A DNA stretch of 24,744 nucleotides from Candidatus Poribacteria bacterium (lineage in GTDB: Bacteria > Poribacteria > WGA-4E > GCA-2687025): the NCBI GenBank assembly GCA_002687025.1, contig NYZG01000402.1, forward strand, positions 1 to 24,744, given 5' to 3'. Under the pieces are notes generated by a model that saw only the letters and a list, made by a program, of their open reading frames with translations, ran no database searches and was not told the DNA's origin. How positions within the stretch are numbered: position 1 is the first letter of the stretch; every line of letters starts with the position of its first letter. The position numbers were made by a program, and so were the translations under genes. Shown in pieces: positions 13,075-20,424 of this stretch.

Positions 13075-14565
13075 CTAGTGGGGATCGTCTCGCGTCTCGG
13101 CGAGGCCAACGACCATCCGGTAGTACTCGCGGGCTCCGTTAAGGCACGTCATCACGTGGTCGCGGCGTGTGGTGTCGGGCAGATGGCGGCCCGTTGAAGC
13201 CTGTGCGATCTGCTCCTCCACAATCTGGAGGAAGTATCCGGCGGCCTCTCGCGACGCGATCTGGTCGGCGCCCATGAAGACGTGTATGGGGCTCGTCTGG
13301 GCGTAGCGCACGTTGCCTTCCACGCGCTCGAAGCACCGGGCGGCCATCCATCCGCTACGGTCGAAGGTCTCGTCGAACTCCATCACGGCCTCTGTTGCGC
13401 CGTCCGCCTCCACGCGGCGCACAGCGACACCATCGCGTATGAGCTCCACGTACGCCAGCGGCCCGGACGACGAAGCCAAGACGCGGCCGCGCAACACCTG
13501 CGGCTCCCCCATCGCATAGCGCAGAAGCGCGCCCGGCCCGTGTCCGTCGGTCTCCAATAGCAGCATCGGCCCGTTGGTCGCGAAGCTACGGCCGGCGCGC
13601 AGGGCGCCGAACCAGCCGTGGTAGCTGAACGGCTCATCGAGACGCACATACGTACGGCAGTAGCCCAGGGGGGACGGCATGATGCCGGAAGCCGTGCCTC
13701 CGCTGGCGGGCAGGCGGATCCCGCAGTTGAGGTAGCGGTAGTAAAGGTCGAGAATCCAGCGGGCGAATCCCTCGTCGCCGAGGAACTGCGTCTCTTGCGG
13801 GAGAGCGCCCCATCGCGCCGACTCGCGCATCACCTTTTGGCGGTGGAAGTGGTTTGGAACGACGCCCATCGAGTCGAGGCCGCCGTGCGCGGCGTTCACC
13901 GGCGTGCCCCTCCAGAACGGCTTCTCGCCGTCCACGTGCGCTCCCTGGGCCCTGGCGAGGTCGATGTACTCCATGTCCGTGGGGTACAACGTGTCGAGAT
14001 CGTGCGTTGGGATCGGCTCGCGCATGCCCAGAAGCACGACGGCGCCGGGCCCGTCGTGGAGTCGCTCGACCTCGGCATCCGCGGTCGTATACGCGCAATC
14101 CGCCGCGAGATCGACAACCCCGGCCGGCACATCGCCAGCGGGCGTCGACGTGTTGTGGTAGACGATGTTGGTCCCCACGTTCAGGTCTTCGGACTGCACC
14201 GCCAGGGGCATTTCGGTCGGGTCGCGGTGCACGTGCAGGTCGCCGGAGTACCAGCCTCGCGCGTTCATGTCGATCCAGCGGGCGAGCACGACGTCACGGC
14301 GGAGGGTGGATTCTCCCCCAACCGTGACGGTCTCGACGGCCGGTGTGTATTCGGGGCCGCGCTCGACACGCAGGACGTACGCCCCGTCTGCGAGCGGGAT
14401 ATCGAAGGCGCCGTCGCACAGGAAGTGTCGCTCCTCGCCGACGTGGAAGGCGACGTGTGCCGTCGCTGGAACGTGGGCGCCACCGTCGGCATCAGTCAAG
14501 TAGACGCGGCACGGGATGGCAGCGTCGGTCCCATCGTCGGTAACGGTGACGGACAGCACGGCCAC
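13075..14565 (-). CDS. CehA/McbA-like metallohydrolase
   Basis: The protein has 496 residues from the chosen GTG. It begins with a beta-sandwich domain (about residues 1-100, with VTVTDDGTDAAIPCRVYLTD) resembling carboxypeptidase-regulatory-like domains. A PHP-like catalytic domain follows, with GWYSGDLHVHRDP at about residues 105-117; the Asp and two His of DLHVH are probable metal ligands. Later segments (SGGTASGIMPSPLGYCRTYV and GWFGALRAGRSFATNGPMLL) match the end of the CehA/McbA fold. Members of this group hydrolyse carbamate and other ester or phosphoester bonds; the substrate here is unknown. The start was moved 36 bases inside the longest frame because GGAGG lies nine bases before this GTG, while the ATG at 14601 has no ribosome site. 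No signal peptide is seen. Confidence 0.85.
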   Translation of the reverse strand: MAVLSVTVTDDGTDAAIPCRVYLTDADGGAHVPATAHVAFHVGEERHFLCDGAFDIPLADGAYVLRVERGPEYTPAVETVTVGGESTLRRDVVLARWIDMNARGWYSGDLHVHRDPTEMPLAVQSEDLNVGTNIVYHNTSTPAGDVPAGVVDLAADCAYTTADAEVERLHDGPGAVVLLGMREPIPTHDLDTLYPTDMEYIDLARAQGAHVDGEKPFWRGTPVNAAHGGLDSMGVVPNHFHRQKVMRESARWGALPQETQFLGDEGFARWILDLYYRYLNCGIRLPASGGTASGIMPSPLGYCRTYVRLDEPFSYHGWFGALRAGRSFATNGPMLLLETDGHGPGALLRYAMGEPQVLRGRVLASSSGPLAYVELIRDGVAVRRVEADGATEAVMEFDETFDRSGWMAARCFERVEGNVRYAQTSPIHVFMGADQIASREAAGYFLQIVEEQIAQASTGRHLPDTTRRDHVMTCLNGAREYYRMVVGLAETRDDPH

Positions 14566-14614
14566 GTGATGGCGCCTCCATCTGCTGAGGAAAGGGCCCA
14601 TGGGCCTGGGGTGG

Positions 14615-15310
14615 TTAGCCAGCTGCGCCTGTCGTCAGACCCTCAAGCCATCGGAACACGCCTACCAGGGCAGCGATGCCTACCAACACGGCGAGCATCC
14701 ATCCGGCGGCGCGCAGGAAGTCTTCGGGTCGGTCGTCGTCGCCGTTCCCGCGATACGTACGCTCGACGAGGCGGAGGAAGTCGCCGAAGCGCTTCTCTCC
14801 ACGCAACCAGGCGTATAGGGTCTCGTATTCCTTCTCGAGGAGGATGGAGAACTCCTGTCGCTGGGCGCTGAAGTCGGTGAACTCCTCCCAGTCCTCCTCG
14901 GACACGACGTAGTGGGGCTCGGGCCCGACGGCAAGCTCGAAGCCATATCCCTCGACGTGCACGATCTCGCCGAGGCCCTCCTTCGCGGCGATGGTCGTGC
15001 GGGGAAGGTCGGTGGGCGTTGCCCGGATGAATGGGGCCTCGTCGGTCTGCACCCCTTCGGGCGTGGGCTCGCGGTCGACGACTTCGACGACTCGTAGCAG
15101 CAGTTCGGTGGCGGCTTCCTCGGCTTCGGTGGGCACGGCGATGGCTACGCGCTTGCGCCCGTCCTCGACGATCTCCTCAACCTTGAAGGGAAGCTCCGCG
15201 TGGGCGAACGCGGCGCGGATCAGGCTGATCTCCCAGTCGTCCTTCGCGCGGTGGACGACGACCCACCCGCCCGTGTCGCTGAAGATGTCTCGGTTCGGGT
15301 CGTGGATCAT
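14615..15310 (-). CDS. Membrane-anchored DUF2007-like protein
   Basis: The 231-residue product begins with a DUF2007-like segment (about residues 14-78: GWVVVHRAKDDWEISLIRAA, HAELPFKVEE, then IAVPTEAEEAATELL). This small fold is often described as a putative signal-transducing domain. The middle is acidic (EEDWEEFTDF) and residues about 203-222 form one membrane helix (GWMLAVLVGIAALVGVFRWL) near the C-terminus. So the soluble part is probably cytoplasmic with a tail anchor. The start was placed at the ATG after a good promoter; the frame stays open far upstream on this strand but that part is antisense to the glycosyltransferase. The neighbouring CehA-like gene follows in the same direction, so they are likely one operon. 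Confidence 0.8.
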   Translation of the reverse strand: MIHDPNRDIFSDTGGWVVVHRAKDDWEISLIRAAFAHAELPFKVEEIVEDGRKRVAIAVPTEAEEAATELLLRVVEVVDREPTPEGVQTDEAPFIRATPTDLPRTTIAAKEGLGEIVHVEGYGFELAVGPEPHYVVSEEDWEEFTDFSAQRQEFSILLEKEYETLYAWLRGEKRFGDFLRLVERTYRGNGDDDRPEDFLRAAGWMLAVLVGIAALVGVFRWLEGLTTGAAG

Positions 15311-15352
15311 CGGTGTGTGTGCGCCCGGGACGGGGATTCGCGCTGTCAACAC

Positions 15353-15381
15353 AGCATATCGGACAGGCCATAGAGCGTCAA
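15353..15381 (-). promoter_or_regulatory. Candidate promoter of the DUF2007-like/CehA-like operon
   Basis: On the minus strand TTGACG (15376-15381) and TATGCT (15353-15358) are separated by 17 bases, close to the sigma-70 consensus. The predicted start near 15346 leaves about 36 bases of leader. It diverges from the glycosyltransferase promoter. Confidence 0.6.
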
Positions 15382-15398
15382 CAGGTCGCGCGCGTCGA

Positions 15399-15428
15399 TT
15401 GCCCGGTTGGGAAGCGGCATGGTATGTT
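15399..15428 (+). promoter_or_regulatory. Candidate promoter of the glycosyltransferase gene
   Basis: TTGCCC (15399-15404) and TATGTT (15423-15428) are 18 bases apart, about 40 bases before the coding region. The match is moderate. Confidence 0.4.
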
Positions 15429-15466
15429 GAAGGCACTGGCGCCCCGGCCATGGGCGCCCGGAGGAG

Positions 15467-16207
15467 GTGATCGCCATTCCGAGCGACGCGGCCTCTCGCG
15501 CCGCCCATGCCGACGTCCGCCGCCTGAGCGTGGTGATCCCCGTCTACAACGAATTGCGGACGATCGACGAGCTGATCGGCCGCGTGAGCGATGTGGATGT
15601 CGGGATCGACAAGCAGATTGTGCTCGTCGACGACTACTCGACGGACGGCTCCCGCGAGTATCTGCGGGCCCAGGAAGACAAGTCCCGGGACGGGTTCGCG
15701 TTCGCTTACCATGAGCGGAACCGAGGCAAGGGGGCCGCCCTCCGCACGGGCTTCGGCCTGGCCGAAGGTGACCTCACGATCGTGCAGGACGCCGACCTGG
15801 AATACGACCCCGCCGAGTACCCGCAGCTGCTCGCGCCGATCCTGTCCGGCGCGGCGGATGTGGTCTACGGCTCGCGCTTCATGCACGGCCCCCAGAGCGA
15901 GGCATGGCACACGTTCGGGAACCGCGCGCTGACGCGGGTCTCGAACCTTCTCACCGGGCTCAGCCTGACGGACATGGAGACGTGCTACAAGGTCATCCCG
16001 ACCGCGGTTCTGCGGGAGATGCGCCTGCGAAGCGAGCGATTCGGAATTGAACCCGAGATGACGGCGAAGCTTGCGAAGCGGCGCCTGCGCATCGTCGAGG
16101 TGCCGATCACCTACAGTCGCCGTAGGTACGCCGAGGGGAAGAAGATCAGCTGGAAGGACGGTTTCGCCGCGGTGGCGCACATCATCCGTTTCCGGCTCGC
16201 CGACTGA
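15467..16207 (+). CDS. Family 2 glycosyltransferase (DPM/polyprenyl-phosphate type)
   Basis: The enzyme transfers a sugar from a nucleotide donor, most likely to a polyprenyl phosphate or another membrane acceptor. The 246-residue product is a single GT-A domain: VVIPVYNE at 22-29 (donor site), VDDYSTDGS at 54-62, RNRGKGAALRTGF at 85-97, the metal-binding QDADLEYDP at 107-115, and YGSRF. It has no membrane helices, as in short dolichol-phosphate-mannose-synthase-like enzymes. The annotated start is GTG at 15467, but a perfect GGAGGTGATC ribosome site overlaps it, so the true start may be the in-frame ATT at 15476. It ends five bases from the convergent hisA. Confidence 0.92.
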   Translation: MIAIPSDAASRAAHADVRRLSVVIPVYNELRTIDELIGRVSDVDVGIDKQIVLVDDYSTDGSREYLRAQEDKSRDGFAFAYHERNRGKGAALRTGFGLAEGDLTIVQDADLEYDPAEYPQLLAPILSGAADVVYGSRFMHGPQSEAWHTFGNRALTRVSNLLTGLSLTDMETCYKVIPTAVLREMRLRSERFGIEPEMTAKLAKRRLRIVEVPITYSRRRYAEGKKISWKDGFAAVAHIIRFRLAD

Positions 16208-16212
16208 CGACT

Positions 16213-16944
16213 CTACGCGGCAGAACGACCCACGGCGATCGCATCCTCCAGATCGACGGTACCCCTGTAGAGAGCGCTCCCGACTATCAGGCCCTCGATG
16301 CCCGAGCTGGACTCCATCGCGACGGCCTGGACGTCCGCGAGATCGGACACGCCACCGGACGCTATCACCGGGACGTCCACCGATTCGGCAAGGTCCACAG
16401 TTGCGGCGACATTCGTGCCTGTGTGCATCCCGTCGCGGCCGATGTCCGTGTATACGATGCCGCATGCCCCGAGGTCCGCCACCTGCCGAGCGAACGGGAT
16501 GCCGGCAGTCTCGGTCACACGCTTCCAACCCTCGGTGGCGACGTAGCCGTCGCGGGCGTCGATGCCGACGGCGACGCGACCCGGCAGCGCGTCGTTCGCC
16601 GTTGACACTAACTCCGGCGTCTCGAAGGCCGCGGTGCCGAGTATCAGGCGGGTCAGGCCCGCTTCGGCCGCGGCCAGGATGTGGCCCATGTCGCGCAGTC
16701 CGCCTCCCAGTTGCACGGGGATGGATACCGCATCGACGATGCCCGCGACAGCGCGGCGATTCTCCGGCGCGCCGCCGAATGCTCCGTCGAGATCGACGAC
16801 GTGCAGCCACTCCGCGCCCATGTCGGCCCAGCGACGGGCCATCTCGCTGGGGTCGTCGGAGAACACCGTCTGCTGTGCCGGGTCGCCTTGCCGCAACCGA
16901 ACGCATCGGCCGCCGCGTATGTCGATTGCGGGGTATATCGTCAT
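16213..16944 (-). CDS. hisA: Phosphoribosylformimino-5-aminoimidazole carboxamide ribotide isomerase
   Basis: HisA carries out the fourth step of histidine biosynthesis, an Amadori rearrangement of ProFAR to PRFAR. The 243-residue product is a complete (beta-alpha)8 barrel. Asp8 in YPAIDIRGG and Asp129 in GIDARDGYVA match the catalytic pair. Phosphate-binding segments are VQLGGGLRD (77-85), YTDIGRDGMHTG (165-176) and ASGGVSDL (195-202). The start MTIYPAID is preceded by GGAGAG; a longer frame upstream would overlap the divergent gene. No other his gene is nearby. A dual-function PriA-type enzyme cannot be ruled out by eye. Confidence 0.95.
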   Translation of the reverse strand: MTIYPAIDIRGGRCVRLRQGDPAQQTVFSDDPSEMARRWADMGAEWLHVVDLDGAFGGAPENRRAVAGIVDAVSIPVQLGGGLRDMGHILAAAEAGLTRLILGTAAFETPELVSTANDALPGRVAVGIDARDGYVATEGWKRVTETAGIPFARQVADLGACGIVYTDIGRDGMHTGTNVAATVDLAESVDVPVIASGGVSDLADVQAVAMESSSGIEGLIVGSALYRGTVDLEDAIAVGRSAA

Positions 16945-16960
16945 CACGCTCTCCACGCTG

Positions 16961-16994
16961 TGCGTCGATGCGCCTGTGCGCGTGCGGCGACGCA
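16961..16994. promoter_or_regulatory. Inverted repeat between hisA and the peptidase gene
   Basis: TGCGTCG (16961-16967) and CGACGCA (16988-16994) are perfect seven-base arms separated by 20 bases, in the 74-base divergent spacer. It could be an operator for either gene. Confidence 0.3.
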
Positions 16995-17018
16995 ACCAAT
17001 CAGGAGGCCGCATCAGCT

Positions 17019-17759
17019 ATGCGACCGCCAGTGATAGGGATCACCTGTCAGTTCGACCCGGATGCGGGAAACCGATCGGCCGTCGCCATGAACGGCACGC
17101 ACCGACTGCCCGACGCGTATCCCCACGCCGTGCGACGCGGGGGCGGCATACCAATGCTACTCCCCACCACGGCCGATGCGGGCACAATCCACGCGTTCAT
17201 CGGCGTGATCGACGGGCTGGTATTGGCGGGCGGCGGGGATATCGCGCCGGAGTTCATGGGGGTCGAGCCGCAGCCTGGCCTTGGCCCCGTCGACCCCATT
17301 CGAGACGCGTTCGAGATCGGCCTGGCGCGCGAGGCCATCGCCGCCAAGCTGCCTACCCTCGCCATCTGCAAGGGCATCCAGGTGCTGAATGTCGCCACGG
17401 GCGGGAGCGTGATACAGGATCTGGACCCCGCGCGCGCAGACGCGGTCCAGCACGCCCAACGGGCTCCGGGGTGGCACGGCACGCACACAGTCGACATCGA
17501 ACCCGGGTCGCTGCTCGCACGACTGGCCGGACTGATGGAGCTGCGCGTGAACTCCTTCCACCACCAGGCCAACCGCGACGCAGGAGGCGGACTGGTCGTA
17601 TCGGCGCGCGCCAAGGACGGTGTAATCGAGGCGATCGAAGGGGACGGCGACGCGTTCGTTCTGGGGGTTCAGTTCCACCCAGAGACGATGGTCGACGCGT
17701 CCGAGCCGATGGCCGCGCTGTTCCGAGGCCTGGCAGACGCCTGCGTTGCGCGGGCGTAG
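17019..17759 (+). CDS. Gamma-glutamyl-gamma-aminobutyrate hydrolase-like peptidase (C26 family)
   Basis: This 246-residue protein has a class I glutamine-amidotransferase-like fold. PuuD-type members cleave the gamma-glutamyl amide bond in putrescine degradation. The catalytic triad is visible: Cys117 in LAICKGIQVLNV, and His220 and Glu222 in VQFHPE. Other family segments are GITCQFDPD at 7-15, LVLAGGGDIAPEF at 67-79 and NSFHHQANRD at 178-187. AGGAGG lies about 11 bases before the ATG; the open frame continues far upstream but is antisense to hisA. No other polyamine-degradation gene is nearby, so the substrate is open. Confidence 0.9.
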   Translation: MRPPVIGITCQFDPDAGNRSAVAMNGTHRLPDAYPHAVRRGGGIPMLLPTTADAGTIHAFIGVIDGLVLAGGGDIAPEFMGVEPQPGLGPVDPIRDAFEIGLAREAIAAKLPTLAICKGIQVLNVATGGSVIQDLDPARADAVQHAQRAPGWHGTHTVDIEPGSLLARLAGLMELRVNSFHHQANRDAGGGLVVSARAKDGVIEAIEGDGDAFVLGVQFHPETMVDASEPMAALFRGLADACVARA

Positions 17760-17775
17760 CCGTCCGTGCGACGTG

Positions 17776-18768
17776 TCACGCCTTGTAGAACTCGACGCCC
17801 GTTCCGGCCATGTCGGCCACGCGATCAGTCAGCTCCTGGCGCTCGTTGGCCGATAGGCCGGTGAAGCTGCGCGCCAGTTCGACCTTCTCGCGCATGTGCG
17901 CCGGCTCGTTGGGGCCGGTTATCAGCACGGTGATCGGCAGCGACCACGCGAAGTGCACGGCCTCACGGATCGACACGCGATCCGGGACGACCTTGGGTCG
18001 GTCGCCGTGTTCGAAATGGGTTGATCCGCCGAAGAAGCCGCCGTTGGCCAGGGTCTTCATCGCCAGCACCGCGATGCCACGCTCGGCCAGTGGCGGCATG
18101 ACCTGCTCAATGAAGCTCTCGTACGATGGGTCGACCAGGTTCACCGGCATCTGGCACGCCGCGAAGACATCTTGCGGAGCGGCCTCGAGCATGCGCAGAT
18201 GCGCCGACGGCGAGGTGTGTCCCGTGAACCCGATGTGGCGTATCTTCCCGGCTTCCTTTGCGGCCAGCGCGGCGTCGAGGACGCCGCCCGCTAACCGGGC
18301 ATCCACGTCTTCGGGCCCTGTGAGCGCGTGGATCTGCCACAGATCGAGTATGTCGGTGCCCAGCCTGCGCAGCGAGCCCGCCAGGTGTTTCCTCGCCTCA
18401 GCCGCCGTCTTCGCGGTCGTCTTGGACATGATGAAGGAGACATCTCGGTACTTCGGGACCAGATGGCGCCCCAGCGCCAGTTCGCTGCCGCCGCCCTGGT
18501 AGCTCTCGGCGGTGTCGAAGAACCGAACGCCGCCCTCCAACGCAATCTCGATGGTTTCTCCAGCATCGCGCTCGCCCATCCGGCCGACGTGCGCGCCGCC
18601 CACCCCCAGCATGGTGACCGACTCCCCCATCGCGCCAAACGCTCTGGTAGGCAACAGCTCGCCCAATCGGTCTGTGACAGGGGCCACCGCGCCGCGCGCG
18701 CCGTCGGGCGGGAGCACGCTCAGCGCGCCGAGACCTGCAAGGCGCGTGAGGAAAGACCGCCTGTTCAT
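17776..18768 (-). CDS. Tat-exported aldo/keto reductase
   Basis: The 330-residue product begins with a twin-arginine signal (MNRRSFLTRLAGLGALSVLP), then an aldo/keto reductase barrel. The catalytic tetrad is Asp85 and Tyr90 (FFDTAESYQGG), Lys116 (MSKTTAKT) and His147 (WQIHAL). The second half has HIGFTGHTSP, AVLAMKTLANGGFFGG and a nucleotide-site-like ITGPNEPAHMREKVELA. NAD(P)H-dependent reduction of a carbonyl, or the reverse, is the family reaction; export by Tat means the cofactor would be bound before transport. GGAG lies five bases before the ATG. The stop lies 16 bases from the convergent peptidase gene. Confidence 0.92.
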   Translation of the reverse strand: MNRRSFLTRLAGLGALSVLPPDGARGAVAPVTDRLGELLPTRAFGAMGESVTMLGVGGAHVGRMGERDAGETIEIALEGGVRFFDTAESYQGGGSELALGRHLVPKYRDVSFIMSKTTAKTAAEARKHLAGSLRRLGTDILDLWQIHALTGPEDVDARLAGGVLDAALAAKEAGKIRHIGFTGHTSPSAHLRMLEAAPQDVFAACQMPVNLVDPSYESFIEQVMPPLAERGIAVLAMKTLANGGFFGGSTHFEHGDRPKVVPDRVSIREAVHFAWSLPITVLITGPNEPAHMREKVELARSFTGLSANERQELTDRVADMAGTGVEFYKA

Positions 18769-18800
18769 GGCTTCTCCAGGAGTGTTTGGGGCCTCGTGCG

Positions 18801-18829
18801 ATTATGGCCGGGACGCGATCTCCGGGCAA
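18801..18829 (-). promoter_or_regulatory. Candidate promoter of the aldo/keto reductase gene
   Basis: On the minus strand TTGCCC (18824-18829) and CATAAT (18801-18806) are separated by 17 bases. The predicted start near 18794 leaves about 26 bases before the ATG. Confidence 0.5.
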
Positions 18830-18925
18830 GCAGATCGCCTGATTGACGGAAACTGCAACATGGTCGGGCCATGGCTCGTCATCCATAGTGCCGTTGGCAG
18901 ACGTTCACGGCATGGGGGATTTGCG

Positions 18926-20413
18926 ATGCGAACGCGCGTTCTCGGGCCCGCCTGGTTGGTCGTCGCGGCCTGGTTGGCAGCCGGCGGCTCCCAAGCGATG
19001 AACACACACGACGGACACGGCGCCGGCGCGCGGCCGGCCGGGATGGCCGGCATCACCTCTACGGTCGCCGACCGGGGTTCCGCGCTGTTCGGCAATCCCG
19101 CCCTCGTCCCGGACATCGACAGCGCAGGCATCCTGCTTGACGCGGGGCAGGGCGCGCTGGCGGCGTCTCTGCCGCTGGGGCGCGCGGGCGCGATCGCGGC
19201 GGGCGCGCTTGATCTGAACCACGACGACCGGTTCTTGATAGACGAGCCGTGGAACCCCATCGGCACGTTCCGCACGGGCGCGAACCGCGCGTCGGTCGCG
19301 TACGGCGTACGGCCTTACGCACGGATGGCGCTCGGGGCGACGCTCGACGGGTGGCGTTCCCTCGACGGGGAATGGAGCCCAGGCAACACGGTCGGCGTGT
19401 CGCTCACGCCTACGGGACAGTTCGAGATGGGCGGCCAGGCGCACTTCCGACGGGACGCCGACTGGCTCTGGCGCGTCGGGGCTGCGTGGCGGCCTGCCCC
19501 TCAGCTCCAGTTGCGCACCGAACTCATGCCCGACGCGTACGCCTTCGGTGTGGAGTCCGAGTGGCGCCGGTTCTCGTTGCGCGCTGGGCTGCGCGCCTAC
19601 ACCGACGCGCTGGCGCCGCGCGACACGGGCGCCTACGGCGTGACGCTAAACGTCACACAGGGGTCGGCCGTGCACTACGCGTACCGGTTCGACACGGAGC
19701 GGTTTGCCGGCGGGACGCATTCGCTGTCGTTCGATCTCCCGCTGTGGCCGGCCGCGAGGATGTCCGCAAGGTCATCCGCGTCCCGCGCCGTCTCCGAGAC
19801 GCGATCCGGCGGGTCTGCGAGGGATCGGGCCTCCCGGCCCGACGCGCGGCCAGGGTTCGTCGGCGGGCCGCTCGCAGCCGCGCCGGAGCGCCTGATCACG
19901 TCCGCAGTGGACAAGACGCCGGACATCCCCGGCGCCACTCGTCGCTCGCTCCGCCGGCTGATCGAGCATCACTCGGCGAAGTACGGCGTGGAAACGCCCC
20001 TGATACTTGCCGTGATGCGAGCCGAGTCGGGTTTCGATCCGGCCGCCATCTCCACATCGAAGGCGGTCGGGCTGTTCCAGTTGCTCCCGCCGGCCGCGCG
20101 CGACATGGGGATCGACATCCCGGCGTCCGCGGTTCTGGATCGGCGGCGGGATGGGCGATTCCATCCCATACGCAACGCCGACGCGGGCATCCGGTACATG
20201 GCGCACCTGCTGCAGCGGTTCGACTGGAACTACGTGCTCGCCGTGTCGGCGTACAACGCCGGGCCGGGGAACGTCAACGGCTCCGTCCCGAAGCGGCGGG
20301 AGACGGAGAGACATGTTGGGAAGGTGCTGAACTACTACTACGGCTACCGCAACGACCCGGCGCAACTCGCGGCTGTATGGCGACAGATAGAGGCGATTGA
20401 GATTCCCAACTGA
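18926..20413 (+). CDS. Predicted outer-membrane barrel fused to an SLT lytic transglycosylase
   Basis: The 495-residue product starts with a Sec signal peptide (hydrophobic core at about 8-20). Residues 38-275 look like an outer-membrane beta-barrel: alternating short strands, and near the N-terminus TVADRGSALFGNPAL, a pattern seen in PorV/PorQ-like proteins. A Ser/Arg/Pro-rich linker spans about 276-335. Residues 338-480 are a soluble-lytic-transglycosylase domain. Its catalytic Glu367 is in RAESGFDP, followed by SKAVGLFQLLPPAARDMG (379-396), AGIRYMAHLLQRF and the substrate-groove AYNAGPGNV (442-450). Such enzymes cut peptidoglycan glycan strands with anhydromuramic acid formation. The start was chosen for GGGGGA before the ATG and the signal peptide that follows. 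Confidence 0.85.
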   Translation: MRTRVLGPAWLVVAAWLAAGGSQAMNTHDGHGAGARPAGMAGITSTVADRGSALFGNPALVPDIDSAGILLDAGQGALAASLPLGRAGAIAAGALDLNHDDRFLIDEPWNPIGTFRTGANRASVAYGVRPYARMALGATLDGWRSLDGEWSPGNTVGVSLTPTGQFEMGGQAHFRRDADWLWRVGAAWRPAPQLQLRTELMPDAYAFGVESEWRRFSLRAGLRAYTDALAPRDTGAYGVTLNVTQGSAVHYAYRFDTERFAGGTHSLSFDLPLWPAARMSARSSASRAVSETRSGGSARDRASRPDARPGFVGGPLAAAPERLITSAVDKTPDIPGATRRSLRRLIEHHSAKYGVETPLILAVMRAESGFDPAAISTSKAVGLFQLLPPAARDMGIDIPASAVLDRRRDGRFHPIRNADAGIRYMAHLLQRFDWNYVLAVSAYNAGPGNVNGSVPKRRETERHVGKVLNYYYGYRNDPAQLAAVWRQIEAIEIPN

Positions 20414-20424
20414 CGGCGCCCGGC

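Noticed and set aside
12722..13075. 117-codon minus-strand frame
   Set aside because: It contains the flagellin promoter and hairpins, has no ribosome site and no recognisable motif.
13075..14601. Longer ATG start of the CehA-like gene at 14601
   Set aside because: No ribosome site precedes it, whereas GGAGG stands nine bases before the GTG at 14565; the extra 12 residues are Arg/His-rich and unlike the family.
14615..16999. 794-codon open frame on the minus strand
   Set aside because: Only its last 231 codons look like a protein; the rest is antisense to the glycosyltransferase and out of frame with hisA. Long antisense frames are common at this GC content.
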